DNA of 64,000 nucleotides. Origin: Herbaspirillum sp. alder98 (GTDB taxonomy: Bacteria; Pseudomonadota; Gammaproteobacteria; Burkholderiales; Burkholderiaceae_D). Below the pieces are notes generated by a model. It ran no database searches and was not told the origin of the DNA. It saw nothing but the letters and a program-made list of their open reading frames with translations. The DNA lies in the NCBI RefSeq assembly GCF_020179755.1, contig NZ_JAIUCY010000016.1, positions 21,103 through 85,102 on the forward strand. The letters run 5' to 3'. Below, piece after piece: positions 20,012 to 28,498 of the stretch; position 1 is the first letter of the stretch; each line of letters starts with the position of its first letter. A program made the position numbers and the translations under genes.

Positions 20012-20262
20012 ACTCGATGTTCCTTCCGGGGAGCAGGCCAGGGTCGGCCTTGGGGAGGATCATTAAAGCCTAGCGCACCTCTTTTACGAACTAAGCATTC
20101 TGCATGTGCTTGCTTGGAAATCTCATGCTGCATTTTTTGCAGATCGATATGCGGCGAGCGATCTTGGCGGTTTGCAGTAAACTCGGACCCGCGCACCAAA
20201 AAGACTAATAAACGAATGTGCGCAGCCAAGACCTGACAACAGTCCAATAAGAAAGAGACCCC
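20012..20262. promoter_or_regulatory. divergent control region between sulfur cluster and MFS gene
   Basis: This 251-base gap must hold the promoters of both the ten-gene minus-strand cluster and the plus-strand transporter. It is AT-richer than its surroundings. A small inverted repeat, CTGCA-TTTTT-TGCAG, lies at 20128-20142. I could not identify a convincing -35/-10 pair or a sigma-54 promoter by eye. Confidence 0.5.
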
Positions 20263-21477
20263 ATGTTTCGAACCGATCGCGCTCCCGATCTCAAGACCGT
20301 CCTGATTGCCAGCGGCGTGGTGCTGACCCTGGCCATGGGCGTGCGCCACGGCCTGGGCTTCTGGCTGCAGCCGATCTCGCAGACGCATGGCTGGACCCGC
20401 GAGACCTTCTCGCTGGCACTGGCATTGCAGAACCTGCTGTGGGGCGCCTTCGGCCCCTTTGCCGGCATGGCATGCGACCGTATCGGTACGGCGCGGGTGA
20501 TCGTGCTGGGCGCCTTCCTGTACGCCGCCGGCCTGCTGTGGATGGCATTGGTGTCGCAGCCGGCGCTGTTCGTGATCGGCTCCGGCGTGTTGATCGGCGC
20601 GGCGCTGGCCTGTACCGCCTTCGGCGCCGTGTCGGGCATCGTCGGCCGCAGCGCGCCGCCCGAGAAGCGCTCATGGGCGTTCGGCATTTCATCGGCGGCG
20701 GGCTCGTTCGGCCAGTTCCTGATGATGCCGGTGGAGCAACAACTGATCTCGATTACCGGCTGGCAACATGCCTTCTTCTGGCTCGCCGGGCTGGTGCTGC
20801 TGTTGATGCTGCCGATGGCGCTGCGCCTGAAGGAACCGCCGCCGGTGGCCAGCACATCCGACCAGAGCATCGGCCAGGCCATCCGCGAAGCCTTCGGTCA
20901 TCGCTCGTTCATCCTGTTGCTGTCGGGCTATTTCGTGTGCGGCTTCCAGGTCGTGTTCATCGGCGCGCACCTGCCGTCCTACCTCAAGGACAAGGGCATC
21001 ATGAACCCCAACGTGGCGGTGCTGGCGCTGGCCCTGATCGGCCTGTTCAATATCTTCGGTTCGTACTACGCCGGCAAGCTGGGCGGGATGCTGCCCAAGC
21101 GTTACCTGCTGGCTGCCATCTACGGCTTGCGCACGGTGGTCATCGGCCTGTTCCTGCTGGCGCCGCTGTCATCAGTGTCGGTCTACCTGTTCGCCGCCGG
21201 CATGGGCTTGCTTTGGCTGTCGACGGTGCCGTTGACCAATGGCATCGTGGCCGGCATCTTCGGCGTCAAGTACCTGTCGATGCTGTCGGGCTTCGTGTTC
21301 TTCTCGCACCAGGTGGGCAGCTTTCTCGGGGTCTGGCTGGGCGGCTGGCTGTTTACCCGCCAGGGCAGCTATGACACGGTGTGGGGCATCACCCTGGCGC
21401 TGGGCGTGTTCGCCGCATTGATCAACCTGCCGCTGCGCGAACAGGCCATCGCGCGCGGGCCGGTGGCGGTGCGCTGA
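20263..21477 (+). CDS. MFS transporter
   Basis: The 404-residue protein has twelve predicted membrane helices and an MFS-type loop between helices 2 and 3 (GMACDRIGTARV). The central cytoplasmic loop is at about residues 190-210. It resembles the OFA/monocarboxylate-like branch of the superfamily; no substrate can be assigned. AAGAAAGAG precedes the ATG. It is divergent from the SfnB cluster and shares its upstream region, so it may export or import a related compound. Its stop overlaps the start of a 38-residue membrane protein. Confidence 0.9.
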   Translation: MFRTDRAPDLKTVLIASGVVLTLAMGVRHGLGFWLQPISQTHGWTRETFSLALALQNLLWGAFGPFAGMACDRIGTARVIVLGAFLYAAGLLWMALVSQPALFVIGSGVLIGAALACTAFGAVSGIVGRSAPPEKRSWAFGISSAAGSFGQFLMMPVEQQLISITGWQHAFFWLAGLVLLLMLPMALRLKEPPPVASTSDQSIGQAIREAFGHRSFILLLSGYFVCGFQVVFIGAHLPSYLKDKGIMNPNVAVLALALIGLFNIFGSYYAGKLGGMLPKRYLLAAIYGLRTVVIGLFLLAPLSSVSVYLFAAGMGLLWLSTVPLTNGIVAGIFGVKYLSMLSGFVFFSHQVGSFLGVWLGGWLFTRQGSYDTVWGITLALGVFAALINLPLREQAIARGPVAVR

Positions 21478-21593
21478 TGCGCCGCCCGCTGATTGCGGTG
21501 CTGGTGGCAGGCACGCTGGCGGCGATCTTCGCCGCCTATCTGCGGCCCGGCTTCGTGGTCGACCTGGCCAATCGCATCATGCTGTGTTTCTGA
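21477..21593 (+). CDS. 38-residue single-span membrane protein
   Basis: The start ATG at 21477 overlaps the MFS stop as TGATG. The protein begins MRRPLIAVLVAGTLAA, has one hydrophobic segment (residues 5-21) with a positive N terminus, then a short amphipathic tail ending NRIMLCF. The tight coupling to the transporter gene and the well-formed membrane segment argue that it is real and may be a small transporter-associated subunit. I recall similar very short proteins in Burkholderiales but cannot name a family. Confidence 0.6.
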   Translation: MRRPLIAVLVAGTLAAIFAAYLRPGFVVDLANRIMLCF

Positions 21594-21602
21594 ACGGGTA
21601 GA

Positions 21603-21860
21603 ATGATGCAATCAACAACAGCGGCACCCGCCTCACCGATTCTGTCCATGCTCAGCCTTACCGATCTCGAAGAAGCCATCAACTACTGGCGCCTGCAGCG
21701 TCCCGCCACCGGCGAGGAATGCGCGCTTTCGCCCGAGGTCAATGCACTGGCCGGGCCGTACGCGATGATGATCTTCGAGGGCCGCCATGACGTGGCCATC
21801 GATGCGCTCGACGCCCAGGCTCGTCAGCTGGTGCAGGCCTGGCGGGCGACACGCGGTTGA
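21603..21860 (+). CDS. DUF3717 family protein
   Basis: The protein has 85 residues (or 84 if the second ATG at 21606 is used). The core LTDLEEAINYWRLQRPATGEE and the ALAGPYAMMI segment match DUF3717, a small soluble family of Burkholderiales with unknown function. The N-terminal 15 residues are variable and low in complexity. It follows the 38-residue membrane protein by 9 bases and may share its transcript. Confidence 0.8.
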   Translation: MMQSTTAAPASPILSMLSLTDLEEAINYWRLQRPATGEECALSPEVNALAGPYAMMIFEGRHDVAIDALDAQARQLVQAWRATRG

Positions 21861-21939
21861 GCTCGGCCCCGTACCAGCCCGGCTGAACGTTTGCGCCGGG
21901 TCCGCGTCTGTTTTGTATTGCACAAAAGAAGGCAGGTCC

Positions 21940-23157
21940 ATGCGCAAGCTTCCCGAACAGTCCGCCGGCGCCCGCAAGCCGGTGTCTCCCGCTACCGCCC
22001 GTTCGCCCCGGCTGTCTGCCGGCACCCGCCCGCAGGTAGCGCTGGTGCTGCAGGGCGGCGGTGCGCTCGGCGCCTACCAGGCCGGCGTCTACCAGGCGCT
22101 GCATGAAAACGGCCTGTCGCCGGACTGGGTGGTGGGCACTTCGATTGGCGCCATCAACGCCGCCATCATCGCCGGCAATCCGCCCGAGACCCGCGTCGAG
22201 CGGCTGCGCCAGTTCTGGGACACGGTGTCCCATCCCGACCTGTTCGACCTGAGCCAGGTGCCCGACAGCCTGCGCCTGCTGTCGACCCGGCTGACCACGC
22301 TGGACACCTTCGTGCGCGGCGCGCCGGGCTTCTTCCGCCCGCGCCCCCTGAATCCATTCGCGCTCGGCCTGCCGGTGCCGCCCGAGGACGCCAGCTTCTA
22401 CAGCACGGCCGAGCTCGAACAGACGCTGCTGCGCCTGGTCGACTTCGACTACCTGAACCAGACCGATGGCATGCGCCTGACGGTCAGCGCGGTGCGCGTC
22501 ACCTGTGGCACGCTGGCCAAGTTCGATTCGTCGCGCGACCGCATCGGCCCCGAGCACATCATGGCCAGCGGCGCCCTGCCCCCGGCATTTGCCCCGGTCC
22601 GCATCGACGGCGAGCTGTACTGGGATGGCGGCCTGTATTCCAATACGCCGCTCGAAGCGGTGCTGGGCGATGAGCCGCGCGCCGATACCCTGTGCCTGAT
22701 GGTCGATTTGTGGCACGCCGATGGTCCCGAACCGACCACGCTGGAAGAAGTCCAGACGCGCGAAAAGGATGTCACCTTTGCATCGCGCTCGCAGCGTCAT
22801 ATCGAGGCGTACCTGAAGCAGCACCACCTGCGCTGCGCCGCGCACGCCCTGTACCAGCGGCTGCCGCCCAAGATGCTGAGCGCCACCGATCGCCAGATGA
22901 TGGCTGAGCTGGGCGCCGACACCACCATTCATATCGTCCGCCTGCCCTACGCCGGACGCGACTGGAACATGGCCTCCAAGGACGCCAATTTCGCCCGCGG
23001 CTCGGTGGCCTGGCGCTGGGAACAGGGTTATCAGGACGGCCTGCGGGGTATCGAGGTCAGCGCCGGCTGTGAATTCGAATCCGACCAGGCGGGCATTGTG
23101 GTGCATGATCTGCCCGAGGGTTCGAGCAGCACAAAAGCGACCGAACGTTCGTCCTGA
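21940..23157 (+). CDS. patatin-like phospholipase family protein with C-terminal DUF3734
   Basis: The 405-residue protein has the patatin oxyanion loop (LVLQGGGALGAYQAG, residues 36-50), the nucleophile elbow GTSIG with Ser68, and the catalytic Asp229 in DGG. These form the Ser-Asp dyad of the family, which cleaves acyl esters of lipids. The C-terminal third (from about residue 275) fits the DUF3734 domain often attached to such proteins. No signal peptide is seen, so it is probably cytoplasmic. AAGAAGGCAGG precedes the ATG at 21940; the upstream extension to 21787 overlaps DUF3717 and was rejected. Neighbouring phaP hints at a role near lipid or PHB stores. Confidence 0.9.
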   Translation: MRKLPEQSAGARKPVSPATARSPRLSAGTRPQVALVLQGGGALGAYQAGVYQALHENGLSPDWVVGTSIGAINAAIIAGNPPETRVERLRQFWDTVSHPDLFDLSQVPDSLRLLSTRLTTLDTFVRGAPGFFRPRPLNPFALGLPVPPEDASFYSTAELEQTLLRLVDFDYLNQTDGMRLTVSAVRVTCGTLAKFDSSRDRIGPEHIMASGALPPAFAPVRIDGELYWDGGLYSNTPLEAVLGDEPRADTLCLMVDLWHADGPEPTTLEEVQTREKDVTFASRSQRHIEAYLKQHHLRCAAHALYQRLPPKMLSATDRQMMAELGADTTIHIVRLPYAGRDWNMASKDANFARGSVAWRWEQGYQDGLRGIEVSAGCEFESDQAGIVVHDLPEGSSSTKATERSS

Positions 23158-23217
23158 AACCGTTGCAGGCCACGCCCGTGGCGGCGTGGCAAAAAGCAGA
23201 CGCGACCGTGGTGTGAA

Positions 23218-23232
23218 TTGTGCGACGCACAA
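23218..23232. promoter_or_regulatory. operator 1 upstream of phaP (TTGTGC-GAC-GCACAA)
   Basis: This perfect 15-base palindrome with a TGC-N3-GCA core ends 7 bases before the -35 element of the phaP promoter. PHB regulators of the PhaR/PhbF family are reported to bind TGC-N3-GCA-centred sites; assignment here is inference. Confidence 0.65.
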
Positions 23233-23239
23233 ATTTCAC

Positions 23240-23267
23240 TTGATTTCACCAAAGAAGGGCATAAAAT
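23240..23267 (+). promoter_or_regulatory. phaP: phaP promoter
   Basis: TTGATT (23240-23245) and TAAAAT (23262-23267) are spaced by 16 bases, a good sigma-70 promoter. The phaP ATG follows 112 bases downstream. Confidence 0.65.
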
Positions 23268-23270
23268 AGA

Positions 23271-23290
23271 ATTTGTTGCGGCGCACAAAT
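23271..23290. promoter_or_regulatory. operator 2 at the phaP transcription start
   Basis: ATTTGT and ACAAAT flank TGCGGCGC, giving the same TGC-N3-GCA core as operator 1. It starts 3 bases after the -10 element, so bound protein would block transcription initiation. Confidence 0.6.
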
Positions 23291-23379
23291 CACGATGATC
23301 TGCTGATGTCTGATCCAATGCCGCTCCCGCGCCGGCTCGGCATATTGCATCACGGCTCATCAACACAAAGGAGATAACA

Positions 23380-23949
23380 ATGTTTTCGTTTCAAGATCAG
23401 TTTTCCGCCGCCACCAAATCCAACCTGCAGGCACAGCTGGATCTGATCAACACCCTGACCGCCAAGGCCTTCGAAGGCGTCGAGAAGATCGTTGAACTGA
23501 ACCTGTCGGCTACCCGTGCATCGCTGGAAGAAGCCACTGTCGTGGCGCGTCAGCTGGCATCGGCCAAGGACCCGCAAGAAGCACTGGCGCTGGCATCGGC
23601 CCAGGCTCAACCGGGCGCCGAGAAGGCTGCCGCCTATGGCCGTCACCTGGCCACCATCGTGTCGACCACCCAGGCCGAATTCACCAAGGCTGCCGAAGCG
23701 CAGATCGCCGAGAACACCCGCAAGGTCAGCGCCTTGATCGACGAGCTGAGCAAGAACGCGCCTCCAGGTTCGGAACAGGCCGTGTCGCTGCTCAAGGCCG
23801 CACTGTCCAACGCCAATGCCGGCTATGAACAGTTGACCAAGAACAGCAAGCAAGCCGTTGAAGCGCTGGAAGCCAACCTCAGCAACGCGACCCGCCAGTT
23901 CACGGCGGCTGCCGAAAAGGCGACCGGCGCGACCCGCACCAAGAAGTAA
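23380..23949 (+). CDS. phaP: phasin family protein (PHB granule-associated)
   Basis: The 189-residue protein is almost entirely amphipathic helix, low in Trp and Cys, and rich in Ala, Lys, Glu and Gln, as expected for phasins that coat poly-3-hydroxybutyrate granules. The N terminus (FSFQDQFSAATKSNLQAQLDLI) and VEKIVELNLSATRASLEEA are typical Phasin_2 segments, and the tail is basic (ATRTKK). GGAGATAACA precedes the ATG. The gene has its own promoter, two operators and a strong terminator, consistent with a monocistronic, PHB-responsive gene. Confidence 0.95.
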   Translation: MFSFQDQFSAATKSNLQAQLDLINTLTAKAFEGVEKIVELNLSATRASLEEATVVARQLASAKDPQEALALASAQAQPGAEKAAAYGRHLATIVSTTQAEFTKAAEAQIAENTRKVSALIDELSKNAPPGSEQAVSLLKAALSNANAGYEQLTKNSKQAVEALEANLSNATRQFTAAAEKATGATRTKK

Positions 23950-23980
23950 GCATTCGGCATCAGCGACATCGCTGGGTAAA

Positions 23981-24017
23981 AAAATGGCCGCTGCGGTTTT
24001 TCCGCAGCGGCCATTTT
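23981..24017. terminator. bidirectional terminator between phaP and the COG2509 flavoprotein
   Basis: A perfect 16-base stem (AAAATGGCCGCTGCGG and its complement) closes a five-T loop, with A and T runs on either side. It serves both convergent genes. Confidence 0.9.
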
Positions 24018-24037
24018 CCATTGTGCGGTCACCTGAT

Positions 24038-25645
24038 TCAGTGGTTGGCGATCACGTCCAGCGCCAATGCTTCGGCTACCCGAATGCCGTCGATGGCGGC
24101 CGACATGATGCCGCCGGCGTAGCCCGCGCCTTCACCGGCCGGATACAGCCCGCCGGTGTTGAGGCTCTGCAGGGTATCGTCGTGCCGCTTGATGCGGATC
24201 GGCGACGAGGTGCGGGTCTCGATGGCGGTCAGCACGGCGTCGTGCATCGCATAGCCACGGATCTGCTTGTCGAACGCCGGCAACGCTTCGCGGATGGCGT
24301 CGATGGCGTAATCGGGCAACGATGGATTGAGGTCGCCCAGTTTCACCCCTGGCTTATAGGACGGCGTGACGCTGCCCAAGGCGCTTGAGGCACGGTTGGC
24401 GATGAAGTCACCCACCAGTTGTCCCGGCGCATCGTAGTTGCCGCCACCGAGTTCGTAGGCGCGGCTTTCCCACTGGCGCTGGAAGGCGATGCCGGCCAGC
24501 GGATGGCCGGGATAATCGGCCGGCGAGATACCGACCACGATGCCGCTGTTGGCATTGCGCTCATTGCGCGAATACTGGCTCATGCCGTTGGTGACGACGC
24601 GCCCCGGTTCGGACGTGGCGGCCACCACCGTGCCACCCGGGCACATGCAGAAGCTGTACACCGAGCGACCGTTGCTGGCATGGTGCACCAGCTTGTAGTC
24701 GGCCGCGCCAAGGATGGGATGGCCGGCGCTGGGGCCGAAGCGGCACTTGTCGATCAGCGACTGCGGATGCTCTGCGCGAAAACCGATCGAGAATGGCTTG
24801 GCCTCGATGTAGACGCCGCGCTCGTAGAGCATCTCGAAGGTGTCGCGGGCGCTGTGGCCCACGGCCAGCACCACGTGATCGGCGGCCAGTTGTTCGCCAT
24901 TGGACAGGGTCACGCCGCGAATCCGGCCATCTTCGATGAGCACGTCATCGACCCGTTGCTCGAAGCGGAATTCGCCGCCCAGGCGCACGATCTTTTCGCG
25001 CATCAACTCGATCATCTTGACCAGGCGGAAGGTGCCGATGTGAGGCTTGCTGACATACATGATCTCGGGCGGCGCATCGGCGGCCACGAATTCGGTCAGC
25101 ACCTTGCGCCCGTAGTGCTTGGGATCCTTGACCTGGCTGTAGAGCTTGCCGTCCGAGAAGGTGCCCGCGCCGCCTTCGCCGAACTGCACGTTGGACTCGG
25201 GCTGCAACTTGCGTTCGCGCCACAGGCCCCAGGTATCCTTGGTGCGCTCACGCACCGTCTTGCCACGCTCGAGCACGATCGGATTGAAGCCCATCTCGGC
25301 CAGCAACAGCGCCGCGAACAGGCCGCACGGACCAAACCCGATGACCAGCGGACGCTTGGTCAGGCCGGCCGGGGCGGTGCCGACGAAGTGATAGCCGGTG
25401 TCGGGCGTGGGCGCGATGTTGTGCTTGCCCTGATGGCGCGCCAGCACGGCGGCTTCGTCACGCAGCTCGACATCGATGGTGTAGGTCAGGATGACGGCCG
25501 ACTTCTTGCGGGCGTCGTAGCTGCGGCGGAACAGCGTGAACCCCAGCAGTTGATCGGCGCCGATGGCAAGCCGTTCGAGGATGGCGGCGGTGAGCTCGTC
25601 TTCCGAGTGTTCGAGAGGGAGCTGGAGTTCGTTGATGCGCAGCAT
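24038..25645 (-). CDS. FAD-dependent oxidoreductase, COG2509 type
   Basis: The 535-residue protein has an N-terminal small domain (about 1-90) and a FAD-binding Rossmann fold with VIGFGPCGLFAALLLAEMG near residue 101. A second conserved region, ESNVQFGEGGAGTFSDGKLY, is typical of this family of uncharacterised NAD(P)/FAD-dependent dehydrogenases. The C-terminal GGLYPAGEGAGYAGGI motif closes the FAD site. The substrate is unknown. No signal peptide is present. The gene appears to stand alone, 62 bases before mnmC's end on the same strand. Confidence 0.88.
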   Translation of the reverse strand: MLRINELQLPLEHSEDELTAAILERLAIGADQLLGFTLFRRSYDARKKSAVILTYTIDVELRDEAAVLARHQGKHNIAPTPDTGYHFVGTAPAGLTKRPLVIGFGPCGLFAALLLAEMGFNPIVLERGKTVRERTKDTWGLWRERKLQPESNVQFGEGGAGTFSDGKLYSQVKDPKHYGRKVLTEFVAADAPPEIMYVSKPHIGTFRLVKMIELMREKIVRLGGEFRFEQRVDDVLIEDGRIRGVTLSNGEQLAADHVVLAVGHSARDTFEMLYERGVYIEAKPFSIGFRAEHPQSLIDKCRFGPSAGHPILGAADYKLVHHASNGRSVYSFCMCPGGTVVAATSEPGRVVTNGMSQYSRNERNANSGIVVGISPADYPGHPLAGIAFQRQWESRAYELGGGNYDAPGQLVGDFIANRASSALGSVTPSYKPGVKLGDLNPSLPDYAIDAIREALPAFDKQIRGYAMHDAVLTAIETRTSSPIRIKRHDDTLQSLNTGGLYPAGEGAGYAGGIMSAAIDGIRVAEALALDVIANH

Positions 25646-25707
25646 TGCGAGGACTTTCAGTAGGACGTGTTCGGCATGGCCGCCAGTGGCAGCCGAAAGG
25701 CGACATT

Positions 25708-27615
25708 CTACTCCAGCCGGCGCCCGCCAAATCGGCCCGGATCGACCGCTGCGACCAGTTCGCGTGGCAACGGCAGGGGTTCGCGTTCGAGCATCGAGGC
25801 CAACAGCTCAGCCATCAACGGCGCCCAGATCAAGCCGCGCGAAGCATAGCCCAGCAGGCTGTACAGGCCCGCTGCGCTGGCCTCGCCGGGCGCCAGCGGC
25901 CCCGCCAGGGGCAGGCGATCGGGGGCGATGCAGCGAAATCCCACGCGTCCGGAAGCGAGTTCATCGGCCGGCGGCAAATCGACGTGCTCGTCGATCTGCG
26001 GCAGCATGTTGTGCAACCGCTGCAGGTTTTCGGCGTGGCTGGCGGGCCACATGGCCGGGTCCTGGTCGCGGTCGTAGCTGGCGCCGATACATAACTGCCC
26101 CTGGTAGGCGCGCGTCAGGTAGCCATCGCCGCACATGGCCACCGGCAACACCGGGAAGTCTGCCGACGCAAGATGGGTGACCTGGCCGCGCACCGCCTGC
26201 AACGGCAGGCCGGCGCTGGGCGGCAACGCGCCGGCCTGGGCTCCGGCGGCCAGGATCACCACCGGTGCGCTGGCAATCACGACGCCTTGCGCATCGACCG
26301 CCTGCCAGCCCTCGCCGTCGCGCAACAATGCGCTCACGGTGCGGCCGAAATGCTGATGCACCGGTGCCTGCGTGCGCGCCACGGCCAGCAGGCGACGACA
26401 CAGAGAAGGCGGATTGAGCCACCCTGCCTGCTCGAACAGATAGCCGCCATTGGACACCGGCATGCCCAGCAATGCGGCGCCCTGATCCTGACTCATCCAG
26501 CGCGCATATTGCTGTGGATAATTCCATTCTGCGGCGGCCTGCTCGAACGAGCGCGCCTGCTTGGCATCGCGCCCCAGTTGCAACACGCCACAGAGCTCAC
26601 CGGCCACGCCATCCTGCTCGGTCCGTTCCAGGCCCACGCCGCCCAGCCACTGCCAATGATTGAGTGCGTACAGGTAGGCTGCGCGGCTGAGCCTGGCGAG
26701 CGGGCTTTCGTCGCGCGCCAGCGCCGGCATGAACAATCCGCCGTGGTTGCCCGAAGCGCGTTGGGCCGGGCCGTCGCAGGCATCGATGAGGTCAATGCGC
26801 CATCCGCGCGCGCTCAGGCGTTCGGCGGCGGCACAACCGGCCAGTCCGGCGCCGATGATCAGCGCATGTCGGGCGTGCGGCGGCTGGCGCAGCAATGGGG
26901 TGTCGCTGGTAGCGGCATGGGTAGCCGGGCGCGCCCAGCCGGGCGCGAAATGCAAGGCCAGCGCATGCGGCAGCTGATGGGCAACGAAGCCGCTCTGGCG
27001 CATGGCCAGCGCGGTCGCCTCGCCGCCTTCATAGACCAGCGCATGGGCGCCGGTCCACGCCTGGCGCGCGATGCGCTTGCACTGGTGCGCGTTCCAATCG
27101 AGCGCGCCGGAATCGAATCGGGTCGGGGTGGCATGCAGGTAGAACAGGTCAGCGGGCGCATCGAGACGCGCCAGTTCTTCTTCGAGTTCGCCCAGCACCA
27201 GGGTCAGGCTCACTGCGCCATCGCACAGCATCAGACGATGCGTGCCGGGCAGCGGCAGTGGCCACGCCGCGTGCAGTTGGCGGGCCACGTCGTCGAGTTG
27301 CGGCCACGCCGCATGCGCATTCGCCAACTGCGCCGCGCTGCATGGATGGGGCACGATGGCGACATAATGCAGACGCTGCGCGCCCCCTTGCTTGCGCAAT
27401 TCGGCAAAGCGCTGACAGGTCAGCAGGAATGCCAGCCCCAACCCGAAATGCAGGTCGACCACGGTGGCGCCCTGCTGCTGGCGCAGGCAGCTCTCCAGCC
27501 CGGCCTCGGGTGAATGCAACAACGCCGCAAGCGCGTCGGGCGCGCTGGTCAACGGATCGGATTGCCACCGCGCGATCAAGTCGTTCGAAGCGGCAGTGAG
27601 GGGGCTGGCTGGCAT
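25708..27615 (-). CDS. mnmC: MnmC-type tRNA U34 modification protein with degenerate methyltransferase domain
   Basis: The 635-residue protein has the two-domain MnmC layout. The C-terminal oxidase half is well kept: FAD motif GAGLAG at 255-260, GNHGGLFMPAL, and a C-terminal SLLGYASRGLIWAPL. It removes the carboxymethyl group of cmnm5(s2)U34 in tRNA. The N-terminal methyltransferase half looks decayed: the SAM loop reads FGLGLAF (57-63) in place of FGTGLNF, and the catalytic DGFAP region reads YLHATPTR (159-166). The methylating step is therefore probably lost. ATG 27615 was chosen; a TTG at 27627 is possible. Neither has a strong ribosome-binding site. Confidence 0.85.
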   Translation of the reverse strand: MPASPLTAASNDLIARWQSDPLTSAPDALAALLHSPEAGLESCLRQQQGATVVDLHFGLGLAFLLTCQRFAELRKQGGAQRLHYVAIVPHPCSAAQLANAHAAWPQLDDVARQLHAAWPLPLPGTHRLMLCDGAVSLTLVLGELEEELARLDAPADLFYLHATPTRFDSGALDWNAHQCKRIARQAWTGAHALVYEGGEATALAMRQSGFVAHQLPHALALHFAPGWARPATHAATSDTPLLRQPPHARHALIIGAGLAGCAAAERLSARGWRIDLIDACDGPAQRASGNHGGLFMPALARDESPLARLSRAAYLYALNHWQWLGGVGLERTEQDGVAGELCGVLQLGRDAKQARSFEQAAAEWNYPQQYARWMSQDQGAALLGMPVSNGGYLFEQAGWLNPPSLCRRLLAVARTQAPVHQHFGRTVSALLRDGEGWQAVDAQGVVIASAPVVILAAGAQAGALPPSAGLPLQAVRGQVTHLASADFPVLPVAMCGDGYLTRAYQGQLCIGASYDRDQDPAMWPASHAENLQRLHNMLPQIDEHVDLPPADELASGRVGFRCIAPDRLPLAGPLAPGEASAAGLYSLLGYASRGLIWAPLMAELLASMLEREPLPLPRELVAAVDPGRFGGRRLE

Positions 27616-27723
27616 GGCAATAATCAAACAAGTAAGGCGCTAGCGCGCCATGGAACGAGGCCGCCATTCTACGCTGCGCGCAGGCAGGCCGAGGCGCCAT
27701 GCCGCAGCCATCGGGCGCTGTGC

Positions 27724-27761
27724 TTGACAGCATCGGCGCCCACCCATAATCTGTATACAGA
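27724..27761 (+). promoter_or_regulatory. promoter and palindromic operator of the GntR-carrier operon
   Basis: TTGACA at 27724-27729 is followed by CATAAT at 27745-27750 (15-base spacing). A perfect palindrome, TCTGTATACAGA, lies at 27750-27761 and overlaps the end of the -10 element. Its centre GTA-TAC fits the GTM-KAC pattern known for the FadR branch of GntR regulators, so autoregulation is likely. Confidence 0.65.
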
Positions 27762-27790
27762 ATACACACCACCCAATCACAGCCGCATCC

Positions 27791-28498
27791 ATGCACAAAC
27801 TCGATACCGCAACGCAACTGATCGAACAGGTCTATGACGCCATCCTGGACGCCATCTGTTCCGGCGCGCTGGCGCCCAACCAGCGGATTACCCAGGAAAG
27901 CCTGGCCGAGCAGTTGGGCGTGTCGCGCCAGCCGGTGCATCAGGCGTTCCAGTTGCTCAAGCGCCAGGGCTTCATCGCCGACGCCGCCCGCAAGGGCGTG
28001 ATGGTCACGGCCATCGATGCCACGCATCTGTTGCAGCTGTACCAGGTGCGCTCGGTACTCGACGGCCTGGCCGCGCGCGAAAGCGCCGAGCGCTGGAAGC
28101 GCGATGCCCAGGCCCGGCAGGCAGGTGAACGCGAAGGCCTGGCGTTGCTGGCCAGCGGTCGCGCCGCAGGCGAGGCGAACGACCTGTCGGCGCGCATCGT
28201 GGCCGACATGAATTTTCACCAGTTCATCTACCGCAGTTGCGGCAACCCGGTGGTGGGCGAGACCACCGCCCTGCATTGGCATCACATCCGCCGCGCGATG
28301 GGGGTGTTCCTGTCGGCAAAGGTGCGCTCGCACGTGGCGGTGTGGGACGAACATGAAGCGATCCTGCGGGCCATGATCGAGGGGCGTGGCGCGCTGGCCG
28401 ACAAGCTGGCGCGACAGCATGCCGAAAGCGCGGCCCACCATCTGGCGCAGATGCTGGGCGCTGACAACGACGACGTCACCAGGCGCAAGTCGGCATGA
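27791..28498 (+). CDS. GntR-family transcriptional regulator (FadR/FCD subfamily)
   Basis: The 235-residue protein has an N-terminal winged helix-turn-helix (about 12-75; ITQESLAEQLGVSRQPVHQAFQLL) and a C-terminal all-helical FCD ligand domain from about residue 85, with metal-binding-type histidines in MNFHQFIYRSCGN and WHHIRRAMG. The effector is unknown, probably a small acid. Its stop overlaps the start of an auxin-efflux-type carrier gene, which it very likely controls together with itself through the palindrome at 27750-27761. Confidence 0.9.
   Translation: MHKLDTATQLIEQVYDAILDAICSGALAPNQRITQESLAEQLGVSRQPVHQAFQLLKRQGFIADAARKGVMVTAIDATHLLQLYQVRSVLDGLAARESAERWKRDAQARQAGEREGLALLASGRAAGEANDLSARIVADMNFHQFIYRSCGNPVVGETTALHWHHIRRAMGVFLSAKVRSHVAVWDEHEAILRAMIEGRGALADKLARQHAESAAHHLAQMLGADNDDVTRRKSA

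Noticed and set aside
20012..20262. Sigma-54 promoter for the SfnB cluster, expected from SfnR control in other species
   Set aside because: I could not find a GG-N10-GC pair with the right flanks on either strand.
26173..27513. 446-codon plus-strand open frame opposite mnmC
   Set aside because: Composition is that of an antisense shadow; no domain or ribosome-binding site, and mnmC on the other strand is clear.
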